Assembly (NCBI GenBank): GCA_964539975.1 | Contig: CAZIKK010000024.1 | Span: forward strand, 1-27,990 | Origin: 38-11 sp964539975 | GTDB lineage: Bacteria > Bacillota > Clostridia > Tissierellales > Dethiosulfatibacteraceae | DNA: 27,990 bases | Direction: 5' to 3' | Shown: in pieces, positions 1 through 8,436 of the stretch | How positions within the stretch are numbered: the first letter of the stretch is position 1 | How the letters are laid out: every line of letters starts with the position of its first letter | Translations under genes and position numbers: made by a program | Notes under the pieces: generated by a model | Seen by the model: only the letters and a program-made list of their open reading frames with translations | Databases searched by the model: none | What the model was told of the DNA's origin: nothing

Positions 1-22
1 ACCCATGCCGGGCGCACACACT

Positions 23-54
23 AAAAAAACATCTCATTCGTGAGATGTTTTTTT
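23..54. terminator. Bidirectional rho-independent terminator
   Basis: A perfect hairpin (ACATCTCA, loop TTCG, TGAGATGT) is flanked by an A-run on the left and a T-run on the right, so it can stop transcription from either side. It overlaps the stop codon of the minus-strand Rnk-like gene and is its terminator. Confidence 0.85.
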
Positions 55-463
55 AAAGTTCGTAGCTTCCGTTTGCTTCTGGTTGGAAGTCTATTGCTTT
101 GATTTTAAAGCAAATTGTTCCATCTGGCACAGGCCATTCTACGACATCCCCAACCCGATAGCCTAACAATGCCGTCCCGATTGGAGCCAAAATAGAAATC
201 TTGTTTTCCATTACATCCGCTTCTTTCGGGTATACTAACGTAAACAACTCTTCTTCCTTACTTTCTTCATTCACAAGGAGCACTCGGGTATTCATTGTAA
301 TCACATCTTCGGGGATGCTCGTTTGTTCAACAATTGTTGCACGTTCTAATTCTCCTTCAAGCTTTTTCACATTTTCTTTTTTGTAGACGTCATATCCATT
401 TGCTTCGATTAAAAGTTTTTCCAATCGTTTTTTGTCTGTTTCTGTTATATATAGCTTTTTCAA
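53..463 (-). CDS. Rnk/GreA-C-type transcription factor (nucleoside diphosphate kinase regulator family)
   Basis: A 136-residue cytosolic protein. The N-terminal ~45 residues are a charged helical segment. The C-terminal half (about 50-130) has the FKBP-like GreA/GreB C-terminal fold pattern, with SILAPIGTALLGYRVGD and a following VEWPVP strand as in Rnk. Rnk-family proteins bind RNA polymerase near the secondary channel but lack the long GreA coiled coil, so they compete with Gre factors rather than stimulate cleavage (family knowledge). The start is TTG at 463, set by AAAGGAGG seven bases upstream. The gene is monocistronic, with its own promoter, a leader hairpin and a strong terminator. 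The family is clear; the exact role is inferred. Confidence 0.85.
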   Translation of the reverse strand: MKKLYITETDKKRLEKLLIEANGYDVYKKENVKKLEGELERATIVEQTSIPEDVITMNTRVLLVNEESKEEELFTLVYPKEADVMENKISILAPIGTALLGYRVGDVVEWPVPDGTICFKIKAIDFQPEANGSYEL

Positions 464-496
464 GTGACAACCTCCTTTCTCAAAATTAATTGAAAG

Positions 497-518
497 CGAT
501 TACCCATTGGGTAACCGC
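497..518 (-). other. Leader hairpin upstream of the Rnk-like gene
   Basis: Near-perfect inverted repeat: arms GCGGTTACCC and GGGTAATCGC around AAT when read on the minus strand. The single mismatch becomes a G-U pair in minus-strand RNA. It lies between the predicted promoter (543-571) and the ribosome binding site (471-478). It could be a regulatory leader structure, an operator, or a weak terminator for the upstream ABC operon; the following T-run is poor. Confidence 0.5.
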
Positions 519-542
519 CCTTATTATTCAGATAACGTTTTC

Positions 543-571
543 ATTTTAACACATATGTTTGTTTAAGTAAA
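543..571 (-). promoter_or_regulatory. Promoter of the Rnk-like gene
   Basis: Minus strand TTTACT, 17-base spacer, TAAAAT, with a TG one base upstream of the -10 (extended -10). The predicted start near 536 gives a leader of about 70 bases containing the 497-518 hairpin. Confidence 0.5.
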
Positions 572-580
572 GTCCAATAA

Positions 581-1351
581 CTAATCTGTCTTAACTTCTG
601 CCCTTCTTGCCAATAAATACGCCAGCAATGCCAATAAGACTGATAAAACTAAGTAAGTTAATACAGCCATGTACTCATTCATCGCCGTGATGCCAAAAGC
701 TGCGTCAATGAGCGCCCTTACTTGAACCCATAGCTCAATTGGCAAAACCGATATCAAGCTTCTCAAGAAGAACAAGATCACTATTGGACTGACAGATATC
801 AGCACTTTCATGAGTTTGTTGCTTCTGTAATAGATAATCGTAATAAATAATCCAAGCATTACAGCTGTACTATATAGTGAAAACTGCCATAAAACTGTTC
901 CTGCCAATGTCCCAATGTCATTCAATTGAAACCACACACGTTCCATAGATTGCCAGTCCCAAATATGGGATTGATTTCTATAGGCAGTATACAACATGTC
1001 ATACATTGTCGGAGATGGAATGAACAGATTGTATACCCTATTGATTATCACATCGATTACAGACATCGTCAAAGCTATTGGATATGTAGCCAGTATGAGT
1101 CCTTTTAAAAATTCTCCCCGTGATACATTCATTGCTTGAGAAAAGTAAAAATTACTTTTAAAAGCATTCAACCCTGTTATGAACAGAAATACAACCGACG
1201 CAAACTCCAAGCCCGATGAATTCATATTACCATCGGATGTCCTTGAAACAAACGTCAACAACCCTATGATCAATATGAAGATCAAATAGAACCCACGTAT
1301 GGAAGAAATGTTTTCTTTGATCACAAATTTTGTCATATTAGTGGATTTCAT
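581..1351 (-). CDS. ABC-2-type transporter permease of a YtrA-controlled operon
   Basis: About 256 residues with roughly six hydrophobic segments (near 20-38, 48-66, 88-108, 150-175, 183-203 and 228-250) and short polar loops: an integral membrane protein. It shows no strong family motif, but it directly follows the ATPase gene and is taken as its membrane partner. The ATPase stop and this start overlap as TAATG at 1351. An ATG at 1357 is also possible, but it would sit only three bases from AGGAGG, whereas 1351 gives nine. The operon resembles Bacillus ytr systems induced by cell-wall antibiotics, but the substrate cannot be read from sequence. Confidence 0.75.
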   Translation of the reverse strand: MKSTNMTKFVIKENISSIRGFYLIFILIIGLLTFVSRTSDGNMNSSGLEFASVVFLFITGLNAFKSNFYFSQAMNVSRGEFLKGLILATYPIALTMSVIDVIINRVYNLFIPSPTMYDMLYTAYRNQSHIWDWQSMERVWFQLNDIGTLAGTVLWQFSLYSTAVMLGLFITIIYYRSNKLMKVLISVSPIVILFFLRSLISVLPIELWVQVRALIDAAFGITAMNEYMAVLTYLVLSVLLALLAYLLARRAEVKTD

Positions 1352-2226
1352 TACCATTTCCCTCCTGTTCCTGTTAAATAAATGAATAGTTTTTGAAGTT
1401 CAACTCTTGCAACTTCTAATTCTAACGATTCTATCAGTTCTCGATCCAATTCACTTATAGACCCCTTTATTGTAGCCGACTTGAATGATGCCATTATTCC
1501 TTCATGAATACAGTCTTTGTCTTGAATATACTGATTCACTTTTTCTTCTCTTCCTGAAACAGTATATGCCTTTTCAATTAATTGAGCCACTTCTTCATCC
1601 AGCATAATGCTTTCATCGTTAATGATCACTACTCTTTCCAATAAATCCGCAATCTCTTCTATGATATGTGTTGAAAGAATAATGGTCTTTGGATTTTCTA
1701 TATAACTGTTCAATACTTCTTTATAGAAAATTTCTCGGTGATTGGCATCCATACCCAGTATGGGTTCATCAAATATCATGATAGGAGCATTGGAAGCAAG
1801 GGTTGTTATCGTTTTGAAAATTGTATGATACCCGGTGGACAAAGATTTCATCTTTTTTTTGATGTCCAAGCCAAACTTGCGACTTAACTCAATTGCCTTT
1901 TCCATATCAAACCCATCATAAAATGCATGTGTCCACATATATGCTTTTTCTACTGTCATTCCCTCTGGATAAAGGTTTTTTTCCGTCATGTAAAATATTT
2001 TCCCTACTATCGCTGGTTTTTCAGAAATCCTATCCCCGTCAACCAAAATTTCTCCTTTTGTTGGAAAGATTCTATTGCTGATCATATTCAGCAGCGTTGT
2101 TTTTCCCACACCATTTCTGCCTAAAAGACCATATATCTTGTTCTCTTCAAAATTCAAATTGATCTGGGAGAGCACTTCCGCCTTCCCAAATTTTTTTGAT
2201 ACATTCTTGATTTGGATTGAGCTCAT
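1351..2226 (-). CDS. ABC transporter ATP-binding protein (YtrB-like)
   Basis: A 291-residue cytosolic ATPase. Walker A is GRNGVGKTT (about 36-44), the signature is degenerate (LSTGY instead of LSGGQ), Walker B is IMIFDEPILGMD, and the H-loop is STHII. The last ~75 residues are the variable C-terminal extension common in drug and peptide exporters. Its start overlaps the regulator stop as ATGA (2223-2226), and its stop overlaps the permease start, so the three genes are translationally coupled. It energises the adjacent permease, probably export or cell-envelope defence (inference from the YtrA-type operon). Confidence 0.9.
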   Translation of the reverse strand: MSSIQIKNVSKKFGKAEVLSQINLNFEENKIYGLLGRNGVGKTTLLNMISNRIFPTKGEILVDGDRISEKPAIVGKIFYMTEKNLYPEGMTVEKAYMWTHAFYDGFDMEKAIELSRKFGLDIKKKMKSLSTGYHTIFKTITTLASNAPIMIFDEPILGMDANHREIFYKEVLNSYIENPKTIILSTHIIEEIADLLERVVIINDESIMLDEEVAQLIEKAYTVSGREEKVNQYIQDKDCIHEGIMASFKSATIKGSISELDRELIESLELEVARVELQKLFIYLTGTGGKW

Positions 2227-2591
2227 CTTTTTTCTCCTTTCATCATATCCATGACTTCGCTTTTAGAAAATCCCAATTTTTCAGCTTCCACTAACAAAGC
2301 CTTTATATAGTTATTATAAAAATCTTCCCTTCTTATTTCTATTAATGTTGCTTTTGCATCTTTGCATACAAACATGCCCACTCCTCTTTTTTTGTAGATA
2401 ATCCCTTCTTCAACCAGTAAGTTGTAGCCCTTGGCCACTGTTGCTGGATTAATTTTAAAGTTTACTGATATTTCTGTTGTTGAAGGTACTTGAGACCCTT
2501 CTTCAAAGATCCCTTTTATGATGTCATTTTTGATCATTTCAGCAATCTGAACATAAATGGGAACTTGACTCTCAAAATCAATATGCATCAT
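2223..2591 (-). CDS. GntR-family transcriptional regulator, YtrA subfamily
   Basis: A 122-residue protein with an N-terminal winged helix (about 10-75) that opens in the usual GntR way (VPIYVQIAEMIKNDI) and has the recognition region STTEISVNFKINPATVAKGY. The C-terminal part is a short ~45-residue helical dimerisation tail, which defines the YtrA subfamily, rather than a large effector domain. It is first in an operon with an ABC ATPase and permease. A consensus-like promoter and a TTAA-based repeat overlapping its -10 suggest autorepression. The signal that relieves repression is not evident. Confidence 0.9.
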   Translation of the reverse strand: MMHIDFESQVPIYVQIAEMIKNDIIKGIFEEGSQVPSTTEISVNFKINPATVAKGYNLLVEEGIIYKKRGVGMFVCKDAKATLIEIRREDFYNNYIKALLVEAEKLGFSKSEVMDMMKGEKR

Positions 2592-2611
2592 TCCAACCCC
2601 TTTTATTATTT

Positions 2612-2635
2612 GGTTAACTACTTGTGTGATTAACT
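2612..2635. promoter_or_regulatory. Candidate YtrA-type operator
   Basis: Two related half-sites, GGTTAAC and GATTAACT, start 16 bases apart, overlapping the -10 and the transcription start of the minus-strand regulator operon. The position fits autorepression by the GntR protein; binding is inferred. Confidence 0.4.
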
Positions 2636-2661
2636 ATATATCCATCAGGCGTATTTGTCAA
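2633..2661 (-). promoter_or_regulatory. Promoter of the ytrA-like operon
   Basis: Minus strand TTGACA, 17-base spacer, TATAGT: a near-consensus housekeeping promoter. It is placed back to back with the lemA promoter. Confidence 0.7.
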
Positions 2662-2679
2662 GCTTTTTCGAGAAGAAGA

Positions 2680-2708
2680 TTGTAGCTTTAATGAATGAGT
2701 GGTAAAAT
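2680..2708 (+). promoter_or_regulatory. Promoter of lemA
   Basis: TTGTAG, 17-base spacer, TAAAAT. Transcription would start near 2715, downstream of an in-frame ATG-less extension beginning at 2699, which supports translation from ATG 2738 (AGGAGG at 2727-2732). Confidence 0.5.
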
Positions 2709-2737
2709 TGAGAAAACATGAATTTCAGGAGGATACT

Positions 2738-3289
2738 ATGTGGATCGTCATTGTATTGATTGTATTAATTGGGCTTTATTTTTTATTCACCTACAATGCC
2801 CTCGTCACTTTAAGAGAACGTGTCACAAATGCTTGGTCTCAAATCGAGGTGCAATTAAGAAGACGGTATGACCTAATTCCAAATTTGGTCAATACAGTAA
2901 AAGGTTATGCAACTCACGAAAGCAGCACTTTCGAAAAAATCACACAGGCAAGAGCTAATGCCATCGGTGCTCAATCTGTTTCGGAACAAGCTCAAGCAGA
3001 AAATCAACTTTCAGGCACGCTCAAGTCTCTTTTTGCCGTTGCAGAAAGTTACCCTGAGTTAAAGGCTGATAGCAACTTCAAACAATTACAGTTGGAATTG
3101 ACTGAAACGGAAGGTAAAATAGCTTTTTCGCGACAGTTCTACAACGATACGGTTCAAAAATTCAACACTAAAATCAAATTGTTTCCAAACAATCTAGTCG
3201 CTGGTATTTTCAACTTTTCACAGATGGACTATTTCAACCTAGACGAAGAAGCCGAAGCACGGCAACCTGTAACAGTCAGTTTTGATTAA
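2738..3289 (+). CDS. LemA family protein
   Basis: A 183-residue protein with one N-terminal membrane helix (about 2-20), then a long helical LemA domain. The LemA hallmarks are present: ERVTNAWSQIEVQLRRRYDL and LIPNLVNTVKGYA near the start, and SRQFYNDTVQKFNTKIKLFP towards the end. LemA proteins are membrane-anchored four-helix-bundle proteins of uncertain role. They often pair with a DUF2207 or TPM-domain membrane protein, and here the DUF2207 gene follows after a 10-base gap, so the two probably act together at the membrane. The start at 2738 is chosen for its AGGAGG and its position relative to the promoter. Confidence 0.92.
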   Translation: MWIVIVLIVLIGLYFLFTYNALVTLRERVTNAWSQIEVQLRRRYDLIPNLVNTVKGYATHESSTFEKITQARANAIGAQSVSEQAQAENQLSGTLKSLFAVAESYPELKADSNFKQLQLELTETEGKIAFSRQFYNDTVQKFNTKIKLFPNNLVAGIFNFSQMDYFNLDEEAEARQPVTVSFD

Positions 3290-3299
3290 GAGGCAGCTT

Positions 3300-5150
3300 A
3301 TGTTGATTAAGTATAAGAAAATGATTAAGACCATTTTCATTGCATGTTTGATGGTTCTCATGTTTTCTGGAAGTCCTGTTCATGCCAATCGTTCCTTGGA
3401 AATTCAACAAGTCAATATCCAAGCTGAAATTTTCAGCGATGGTACTATGGCGGTTCAAGAAACAAGAACCATACGGTTCAATGGTCAGTATAACGGGTTT
3501 TTTCAAAATTTGAGAATGGACCCAGGGGTGAAAATCACTGATGTCCAAGTTTTTGAAGAAGATACGCCTTTTACTTATAATCCTGGTTCAGATTATGGTC
3601 CACCTGGCACCTATCTTGTTCGACCCGAGGACAACAATCTACATGTGGATTGGAGCATTGATGCTTATAACGAGACCCGCACATATTTATTGTCGTATGT
3701 TGTCCATAATCAAGTAATGCTTCATGATGACGTTGCTGAAATCAATTATCAATTCATAGGAGACGAAACGGAAGTCCCACAATCCAATATTTCTATCACT
3801 CTTAAACTTCCTGAATCATCAAGTCTAGAAGATTTGAGAGCTTGGGGACACGGACCACTTGATGGGAATGTCATCCTAGTCAACCACCGTGAGGTCAACT
3901 GGACATTGGACCAGTTGCCTCCCCGAACATTTTTAGAAGGTCGTGTTGTCTTTTCGCCAAACAGCATTTTGAATCCCGACCTTCAGACAGGTAAAATAGC
4001 TTTGGAATCTATTTTGAGTGAAGAACAATCACTTGCGGATCAAGCTAACAGGTGGCGCATGCTTAATAGAGCTGATTGGATTGCGGCTCCTCTGATACTC
4101 TTAGGAACATTGGTCACTTCTTTTGTTTTCAGGAGACGATACAGCAAACCCTTCCCTACTAACTTTAGAGGTGATTATTACCGAGAGCTGCCTCAAAAAT
4201 ATTCTCCCGCCGAACTAGGCGTTTTGATTCGAAATAACAAGCCAAACTCAACTGATTTCACTGCCACTGTAATTGACTTGGCACACAGAGGATTTATCCG
4301 GCTTGAACAACAATCCATTGATCATTCCGGATTCTTGAAACGGTTTAAAAAAGATCAATTCACCTTTATAGCCACTCTTCAACCTCATGACGCGCCACTT
4401 AAAACCCCCGAAAAATCTGTGTTGGACTTTTTGTTCAAAGAAGTATCTACTGATGGAAAAGAAGTAGCTTTTGATGAAATTGAATCTTTCGCAAAAAAAA
4501 ATCCCACCCATTTCAAAGGATTCTGGGATATGTGGATTGAGTACGTCAAGTTGACAGCAGATGAGCATCGCTTTTTTGATGACACAAATAAAAAACCTAT
4601 ACTCAAAGGCGTTCTTATCAGCTTCATGCTAATTGTTATCGGAATAATCGCTGCACTTGTTGTCAGCCTAAGAATCTCAGCTTTTGCCTTGGTCTTATCT
4701 GGTATCCTAGCTATCGTTGTCTTTGGTACTATTCGAAGACGTTCTCCCAATGGCGAAGAGGATTATGTCCGATGGATGGCGTTCAAAAAATTCTTGCTTC
4801 ATTTCTCAGAAATGAAGCGTCACGAACTCCCTTCGTTGATTATCTGGGAACATTATATGGTCTATGCTATTACTCTAGGTGTTGCGAAAGAAGTTATAAA
4901 GCAATTACAAGTGGTTTATCCAAATATGACAGAAAATAATCGTCCCTTTGGATATGGTTGGTATTACTACGGACTACACGCCACACATGCTACTACTTCT
5001 CTTGGAAACAGCTTTGAAGGTCTAACTAATAACATCAACCACTCCATCACCACAGCCTTGAGTTCCATTTCTTCTGGAAGCGGAAAAGGTGGTGGGTTTT
5101 CTGGTGGCGGTGGATTTGGCGGCGGCGGTGGCGGCGTTGGTGGTCGCTAA
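3300..5150 (+). CDS. DUF2207 domain-containing membrane protein with glycine-rich tail
   Basis: About 616 residues. There is a signal peptide or first membrane segment (about 8-30), then an extracytoplasmic beta-rich DUF2207 domain with the typical opening (IQAEIFSDGTMAVQETRTI), a membrane helix near 265-283, a cytoplasmic middle region starting with the characteristic YSPAELGVLI, and a pair of membrane helices near 440-475. The tail is almost pure glycine and serine (last ~22 residues, ending GGGGGVGGR), a feature shared with TPM/YgcG-type partners of LemA. ATG 3300 is preferred over an upstream TTG at 3282 because AAGAGG lies six bases before it. It is co-transcribed with lemA. Function unknown. 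Confidence 0.88.
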   Translation: MLIKYKKMIKTIFIACLMVLMFSGSPVHANRSLEIQQVNIQAEIFSDGTMAVQETRTIRFNGQYNGFFQNLRMDPGVKITDVQVFEEDTPFTYNPGSDYGPPGTYLVRPEDNNLHVDWSIDAYNETRTYLLSYVVHNQVMLHDDVAEINYQFIGDETEVPQSNISITLKLPESSSLEDLRAWGHGPLDGNVILVNHREVNWTLDQLPPRTFLEGRVVFSPNSILNPDLQTGKIALESILSEEQSLADQANRWRMLNRADWIAAPLILLGTLVTSFVFRRRYSKPFPTNFRGDYYRELPQKYSPAELGVLIRNNKPNSTDFTATVIDLAHRGFIRLEQQSIDHSGFLKRFKKDQFTFIATLQPHDAPLKTPEKSVLDFLFKEVSTDGKEVAFDEIESFAKKNPTHFKGFWDMWIEYVKLTADEHRFFDDTNKKPILKGVLISFMLIVIGIIAALVVSLRISAFALVLSGILAIVVFGTIRRRSPNGEEDYVRWMAFKKFLLHFSEMKRHELPSLIIWEHYMVYAITLGVAKEVIKQLQVVYPNMTENNRPFGYGWYYYGLHATHATTSLGNSFEGLTNNINHSITTALSSISSGSGKGGGFSGGGGFGGGGGGVGGR

Positions 5151-5162
5151 CCTAAATAATAT

Positions 5163-6902
5163 TTAGTGTTTTGTTGCTCTAAATTTCTCTGCTTTTTCTT
5201 TCGCCCCATCATAAATGCACTTGGGATATTTCATTAGTTTGAGTATTTCAAGTGCATTCGACGTTTTACTGATTCCTTTATGCAACCTATAGTCAAACAA
5301 AATGTCATCAGTGGACACTTCTTCTTTGAAAAAATAGTTTTCGTACCCTGAAATTTCTTTTGTGATTTCTAAATCATGAGTCGCCACAAAAACAATGGCT
5401 TGTTTTCGCTTTAAGTAGTCAAGAATTTCTATTGATGCTGCCATCCTTTCAATTCTATTAGTCCCATTGAAGATTTCATCGATGAATATGATCACATTGT
5501 CAAAATCACCAACCGCATCAATACCTCTTTTTATGGCTTTGACTTCTGCTAGATAGTAACTTTCATCCGACTCTATGCTGTCACTGATATTGATAGAAGT
5601 AAAGGGTCGTAAAGTTGTTCCACAGTAACTATGGGCAAGCGCAGTTGCCAAAGATTGAGCTAATACAATGTTGGAAGCGATTGTCCGTAAGAAAGTGGAC
5701 TTTCCAGACATGTTAGATCCTGTGATCATCACACCATTGCCCTTCTGGACACAAATTGAATTAGGAATTGGCTGATCTATCAGTGAATAACAAGCCTCTT
5801 CAATAGATAAGGACGATCCTTCCTTAATGACAGGGGTTGACCAAATTTTGCTATTACTTCTTAGTGCCGCACCACATAAAAGCATATCCAACTTGCCCAC
5901 GCTATCATAGATTGTTTTCATGTCCTCCAAATAAGTTTCTACCCCTTTCATTGCATCATAAAACAATATAGGCTCTATCAGAAAGATCATGTTGATATAA
6001 TCGTAAAAAATAGTCAATTCGGACACCTTTCCTCTTTGACTATTGCCAAAAACCAAATTGTCAAACTTCTTTCGGATAGAGCTCGTCTTCTTAAGTGCAG
6101 CATCCAATTTGTCAAAATCTACACAAAGCTGAGTTGACGTTGCCTCTCTTAATTGAGTACTGTTCGACATGACCCGACTCATGTATTTCATAGCATCAGA
6201 ATACGCTCCAATGTGTTTTTTTGTATGGTAGTAATTTCTTGTATTAAAAGCTATTGCAACAATCGCCGCGACCACGCCAACTTGAAAGCTCACAAACATA
6301 AACACTAGAGAAAGGGGCAATGCCAATCTTGAAAGTTTTAAATACTTCACATACCTTTCATTGAAGTAAAATGGCCTAAACAGCAAGTGCGTTGTATACT
6401 CACCTTCTCTAGTCCCTATTTTTGCCAATATTTCAATGAGGTTTTTCCTAATCTCCTTGTTAGAAGCAATTAAGGTGATTGATTTGTCTTTTTCGTTTAT
6501 CACCTCTTTATCCAACGATATATTTCTTAAGGTGTTGTACAGGACCTGCTGCCCTGGGATTGTTAGCGTTGTATCAATTCTTTTAAACAATGCCTCCATA
6601 TTCAAATCTTTCCATGTTTGATCATCAAGTCTAAATTCCCGATCATTCTCTACATGAAAATCCTCTAGATCTCCATATACTTCTTGGTTGTATTTTCTGT
6701 TTTTTGATTTGTTCCAATTGTCGATTTGATTATTCAAAAATCGTTCGTAGTTTAGATTTCTTTGTTTGACCACTAAATAGCCCGCTAATACTAAAAATAG
6801 TAAAGCAAGAGAATAATACACCCAACTGACACCACTACCCATTAAAACAAAAACGAATCCAAGAATAATACTTCCAGTTAAACACGTCTTATAAAATCTC
6901 AT
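5163..6902 (-). CDS. Membrane-anchored MutS-like ATPase
   Basis: A 579-residue protein. The N-terminus has two hydrophobic helices (about 11-47) and another pair near 192-220, so it is membrane-bound. The C-terminal part is a MutS domain V ATPase: Walker A GSNMSGKST (395-403), Walker B VIIFIDEIFNGTN (470-482) and ATHD (508-511). The mismatch-recognition (domain I) and connector domains of true MutS are absent, and a poorly conserved helical region stands in for the clamp/lever. This is not the housekeeping mismatch repair protein. The role of these short membrane MutS homologues is unknown. ATG at 6902 is preceded by GAGGG. Confidence 0.88.
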   Translation of the reverse strand: MRFYKTCLTGSIILGFVFVLMGSGVSWVYYSLALLFLVLAGYLVVKQRNLNYERFLNNQIDNWNKSKNRKYNQEVYGDLEDFHVENDREFRLDDQTWKDLNMEALFKRIDTTLTIPGQQVLYNTLRNISLDKEVINEKDKSITLIASNKEIRKNLIEILAKIGTREGEYTTHLLFRPFYFNERYVKYLKLSRLALPLSLVFMFVSFQVGVVAAIVAIAFNTRNYYHTKKHIGAYSDAMKYMSRVMSNSTQLREATSTQLCVDFDKLDAALKKTSSIRKKFDNLVFGNSQRGKVSELTIFYDYINMIFLIEPILFYDAMKGVETYLEDMKTIYDSVGKLDMLLCGAALRSNSKIWSTPVIKEGSSLSIEEACYSLIDQPIPNSICVQKGNGVMITGSNMSGKSTFLRTIASNIVLAQSLATALAHSYCGTTLRPFTSINISDSIESDESYYLAEVKAIKRGIDAVGDFDNVIIFIDEIFNGTNRIERMAASIEILDYLKRKQAIVFVATHDLEITKEISGYENYFFKEEVSTDDILFDYRLHKGISKTSNALEILKLMKYPKCIYDGAKEKAEKFRATKH

Positions 6903-6931
6903 TTTGCCCTCACATCATTTGTTTGTAGTTC

Positions 6932-6960
6932 ATTATATATGACTATTCTTAGGATAGCAA
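6932..6960 (-). promoter_or_regulatory. Promoter of the MutS-like gene
   Basis: Minus strand TTGCTA, 17-base spacer, TATAAT, about 30 bases upstream of the start codon. Confidence 0.6.
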
Positions 6961-6981
6961 TTTTCACCATTTTAATTTTCC

Positions 6982-7164
6982 TCAATTACATCTGCTCTTA
7001 TAGCTTTCAACTGCAGCTCCTGAAATCAAACCCACTGCTGTCCCCACAAGCCCCCAAAGCACCGTTCCAGTAATAATCATGCTTATCGCTGATCCAATGG
7101 CTGACCCAAATATAATTCCCAGTCCAGTATAAGAGACCTTATTTTGATTCTGTTGATTCGACAT
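6982..7164 (-). CDS. Small glycine-zipper membrane protein
   Basis: About 60 residues: a polar Gln/Asn-rich N-terminus, then two hydrophobic stretches rich in regularly spaced Gly/Ala/Ser (GLGIIFGSAIGSAIS and GLVGTAVGLISGAAV), the pattern of glycine-zipper helices that pack in membranes. Three ATG codons in a row (7170, 7167, 7164) follow GGAGG; the third has the best spacing. No family is recognised with confidence and no function is proposed. Confidence 0.65.
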   Translation of the reverse strand: MSNQQNQNKVSYTGLGIIFGSAIGSAISMIITGTVLWGLVGTAVGLISGAAVESYKSRCN

Positions 7165-7265
7165 CATCATTCCTCCAACATTTTGATTTGTTCACGAACC
7201 CATTTAGTTTACCTTTTATTCATTAAGAAAGGATTAAATCAAAATTAGTTTGTCTTTAATCTTAC

Positions 7266-7295
7266 TTGAACCTAATCCATTAAATGTGATACACT
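7266..7295 (+). promoter_or_regulatory. Promoter of the HD-GYP gene
   Basis: TTGAAC, 18-base spacer, TACACT, with TG one base before the -10. Start near 7302, which fits translation from GTG 7342 and excludes the GTG at 7303. Confidence 0.5.
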
Positions 7296-7341
7296 TCTAA
7301 TTGTGATTCTTACGAAATACAATATACGATTGGAGGGTCAG

Positions 7342-8436
7342 GTGAGATTTGTTCCTATAAATGAGATACAACCCGGTACAGAACTTAAACAAACTGTTTT
7401 TGGCGGCAATGGTGAAATTTTGCTGAACAGCGGAGTCGTCTTAGACAATTATTATTTAAACAAACTCAAAAAATTGGGTTTAAATGGCGTCTACATTGAA
7501 GATGCTATTTCAGAAGGAATAGAAGTTAAAGATATTATTGGCGATGAACTTCGCCAAAAATCCATCAAGCATATTAAACAAACCTTCCTTACTGTACAAA
7601 AGCCACATGTCTCAGAACAAGAGAAAGAACATCAATTTGATGAATTGAACCAAACAGTAAAAAATGTTGTGGATGAAGTGTTAAGCAATAATGATTTAAT
7701 GATTAACATGATAGACCTTAAGGTATTCAATGAATATACGTTTTATCATTCACTAAATGTTGCATTGATCGCCATTGTTTTAGGTGTTTCTTTAGGCTTG
7801 TCAAAACAGGACCTCAACGAACTTTGCCTTGCCTCTTTTTTGCATGATATTGGGAAACTCTTCGTTCCAGATACAATTTTGAATAAATCAGGTCCCTTGT
7901 CTGAAAAGGAAATGTCCGTGATTAAGAAGCATCCTCAAGATGGTAGAGACTATTTGCATAAGCATCACCAAATATCAAATAAAACCGCTGAAGGCATCTA
8001 TTCGCACCATGAAAAATGGAATGGTACGGGTTACCCTGAACAACTTAAACACTCTGATATACCTTTTTTTGGACGCATTATCAGCGTTGCCGATGTTTAT
8101 GACGCTTTGGTTTCTGATCGTCCTTATCGTTGTGGTTATGAACCTTCTGATGCACTTGAGTACATTCTTTCAGGGAATGATTTGTTCTTCGATCCTTCTG
8201 TTGTAGATGCTTTAATGAGCAAGGTTTCACCTTACCCGTTGGGATCTATTGTGTTTTTATCAAATAATACCACAGGCATTGTCGTGAAGAACTTCGAAAA
8301 AAGAGGCTCAAGACCTCTTGTAAGAGTTTTTGAAGAAAATGGAAAAATTGTTAGCCCTTATATATTGGATTTGTGTTCCTCTAGCAACCTTTCCGTCACC
8401 ATCACTGGCACAAAAAAACAAACGTCGGCTCAGTAG
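7342..8436 (+). CDS. HD-GYP domain cyclic-di-GMP phosphodiesterase
   Basis: 364 residues. A small N-terminal domain (about 1-60, MRFVPINEIQPGTELKQTVF) of the type often found before HD-GYP is followed by a helical linker and the HD-GYP domain (about 110-290). The metal and catalytic signatures are intact: HDIGK (168-172), HPQDG and HHEKWNGTGYP (222-232), then ADVYDAL. HD-GYP proteins hydrolyse cyclic-di-GMP (some cyclic GMP-AMP) to the linear form or mononucleotides (family knowledge). GTG at 7342 follows GGAGG with ideal spacing. No receiver or sensor domain is present, so the input is unclear. Transcribed alone. Confidence 0.9.
   Translation: MRFVPINEIQPGTELKQTVFGGNGEILLNSGVVLDNYYLNKLKKLGLNGVYIEDAISEGIEVKDIIGDELRQKSIKHIKQTFLTVQKPHVSEQEKEHQFDELNQTVKNVVDEVLSNNDLMINMIDLKVFNEYTFYHSLNVALIAIVLGVSLGLSKQDLNELCLASFLHDIGKLFVPDTILNKSGPLSEKEMSVIKKHPQDGRDYLHKHHQISNKTAEGIYSHHEKWNGTGYPEQLKHSDIPFFGRIISVADVYDALVSDRPYRCGYEPSDALEYILSGNDLFFDPSVVDALMSKVSPYPLGSIVFLSNNTTGIVVKNFEKRGSRPLVRVFEENGKIVSPYILDLCSSSNLSVTITGTKKQTSAQ

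Noticed and set aside
3300..5150. Glycine-rich tail as a tandem repeat or assembly artefact
   Set aside because: Gly/Ser-rich tails are usual in membrane partners of LemA, and the frame ends in a normal stop.
5163..6902. Calling the ATPase mutS or mutS2
   Set aside because: It lacks the mismatch-recognition domain and the Smr nuclease domain, and it has membrane helices.
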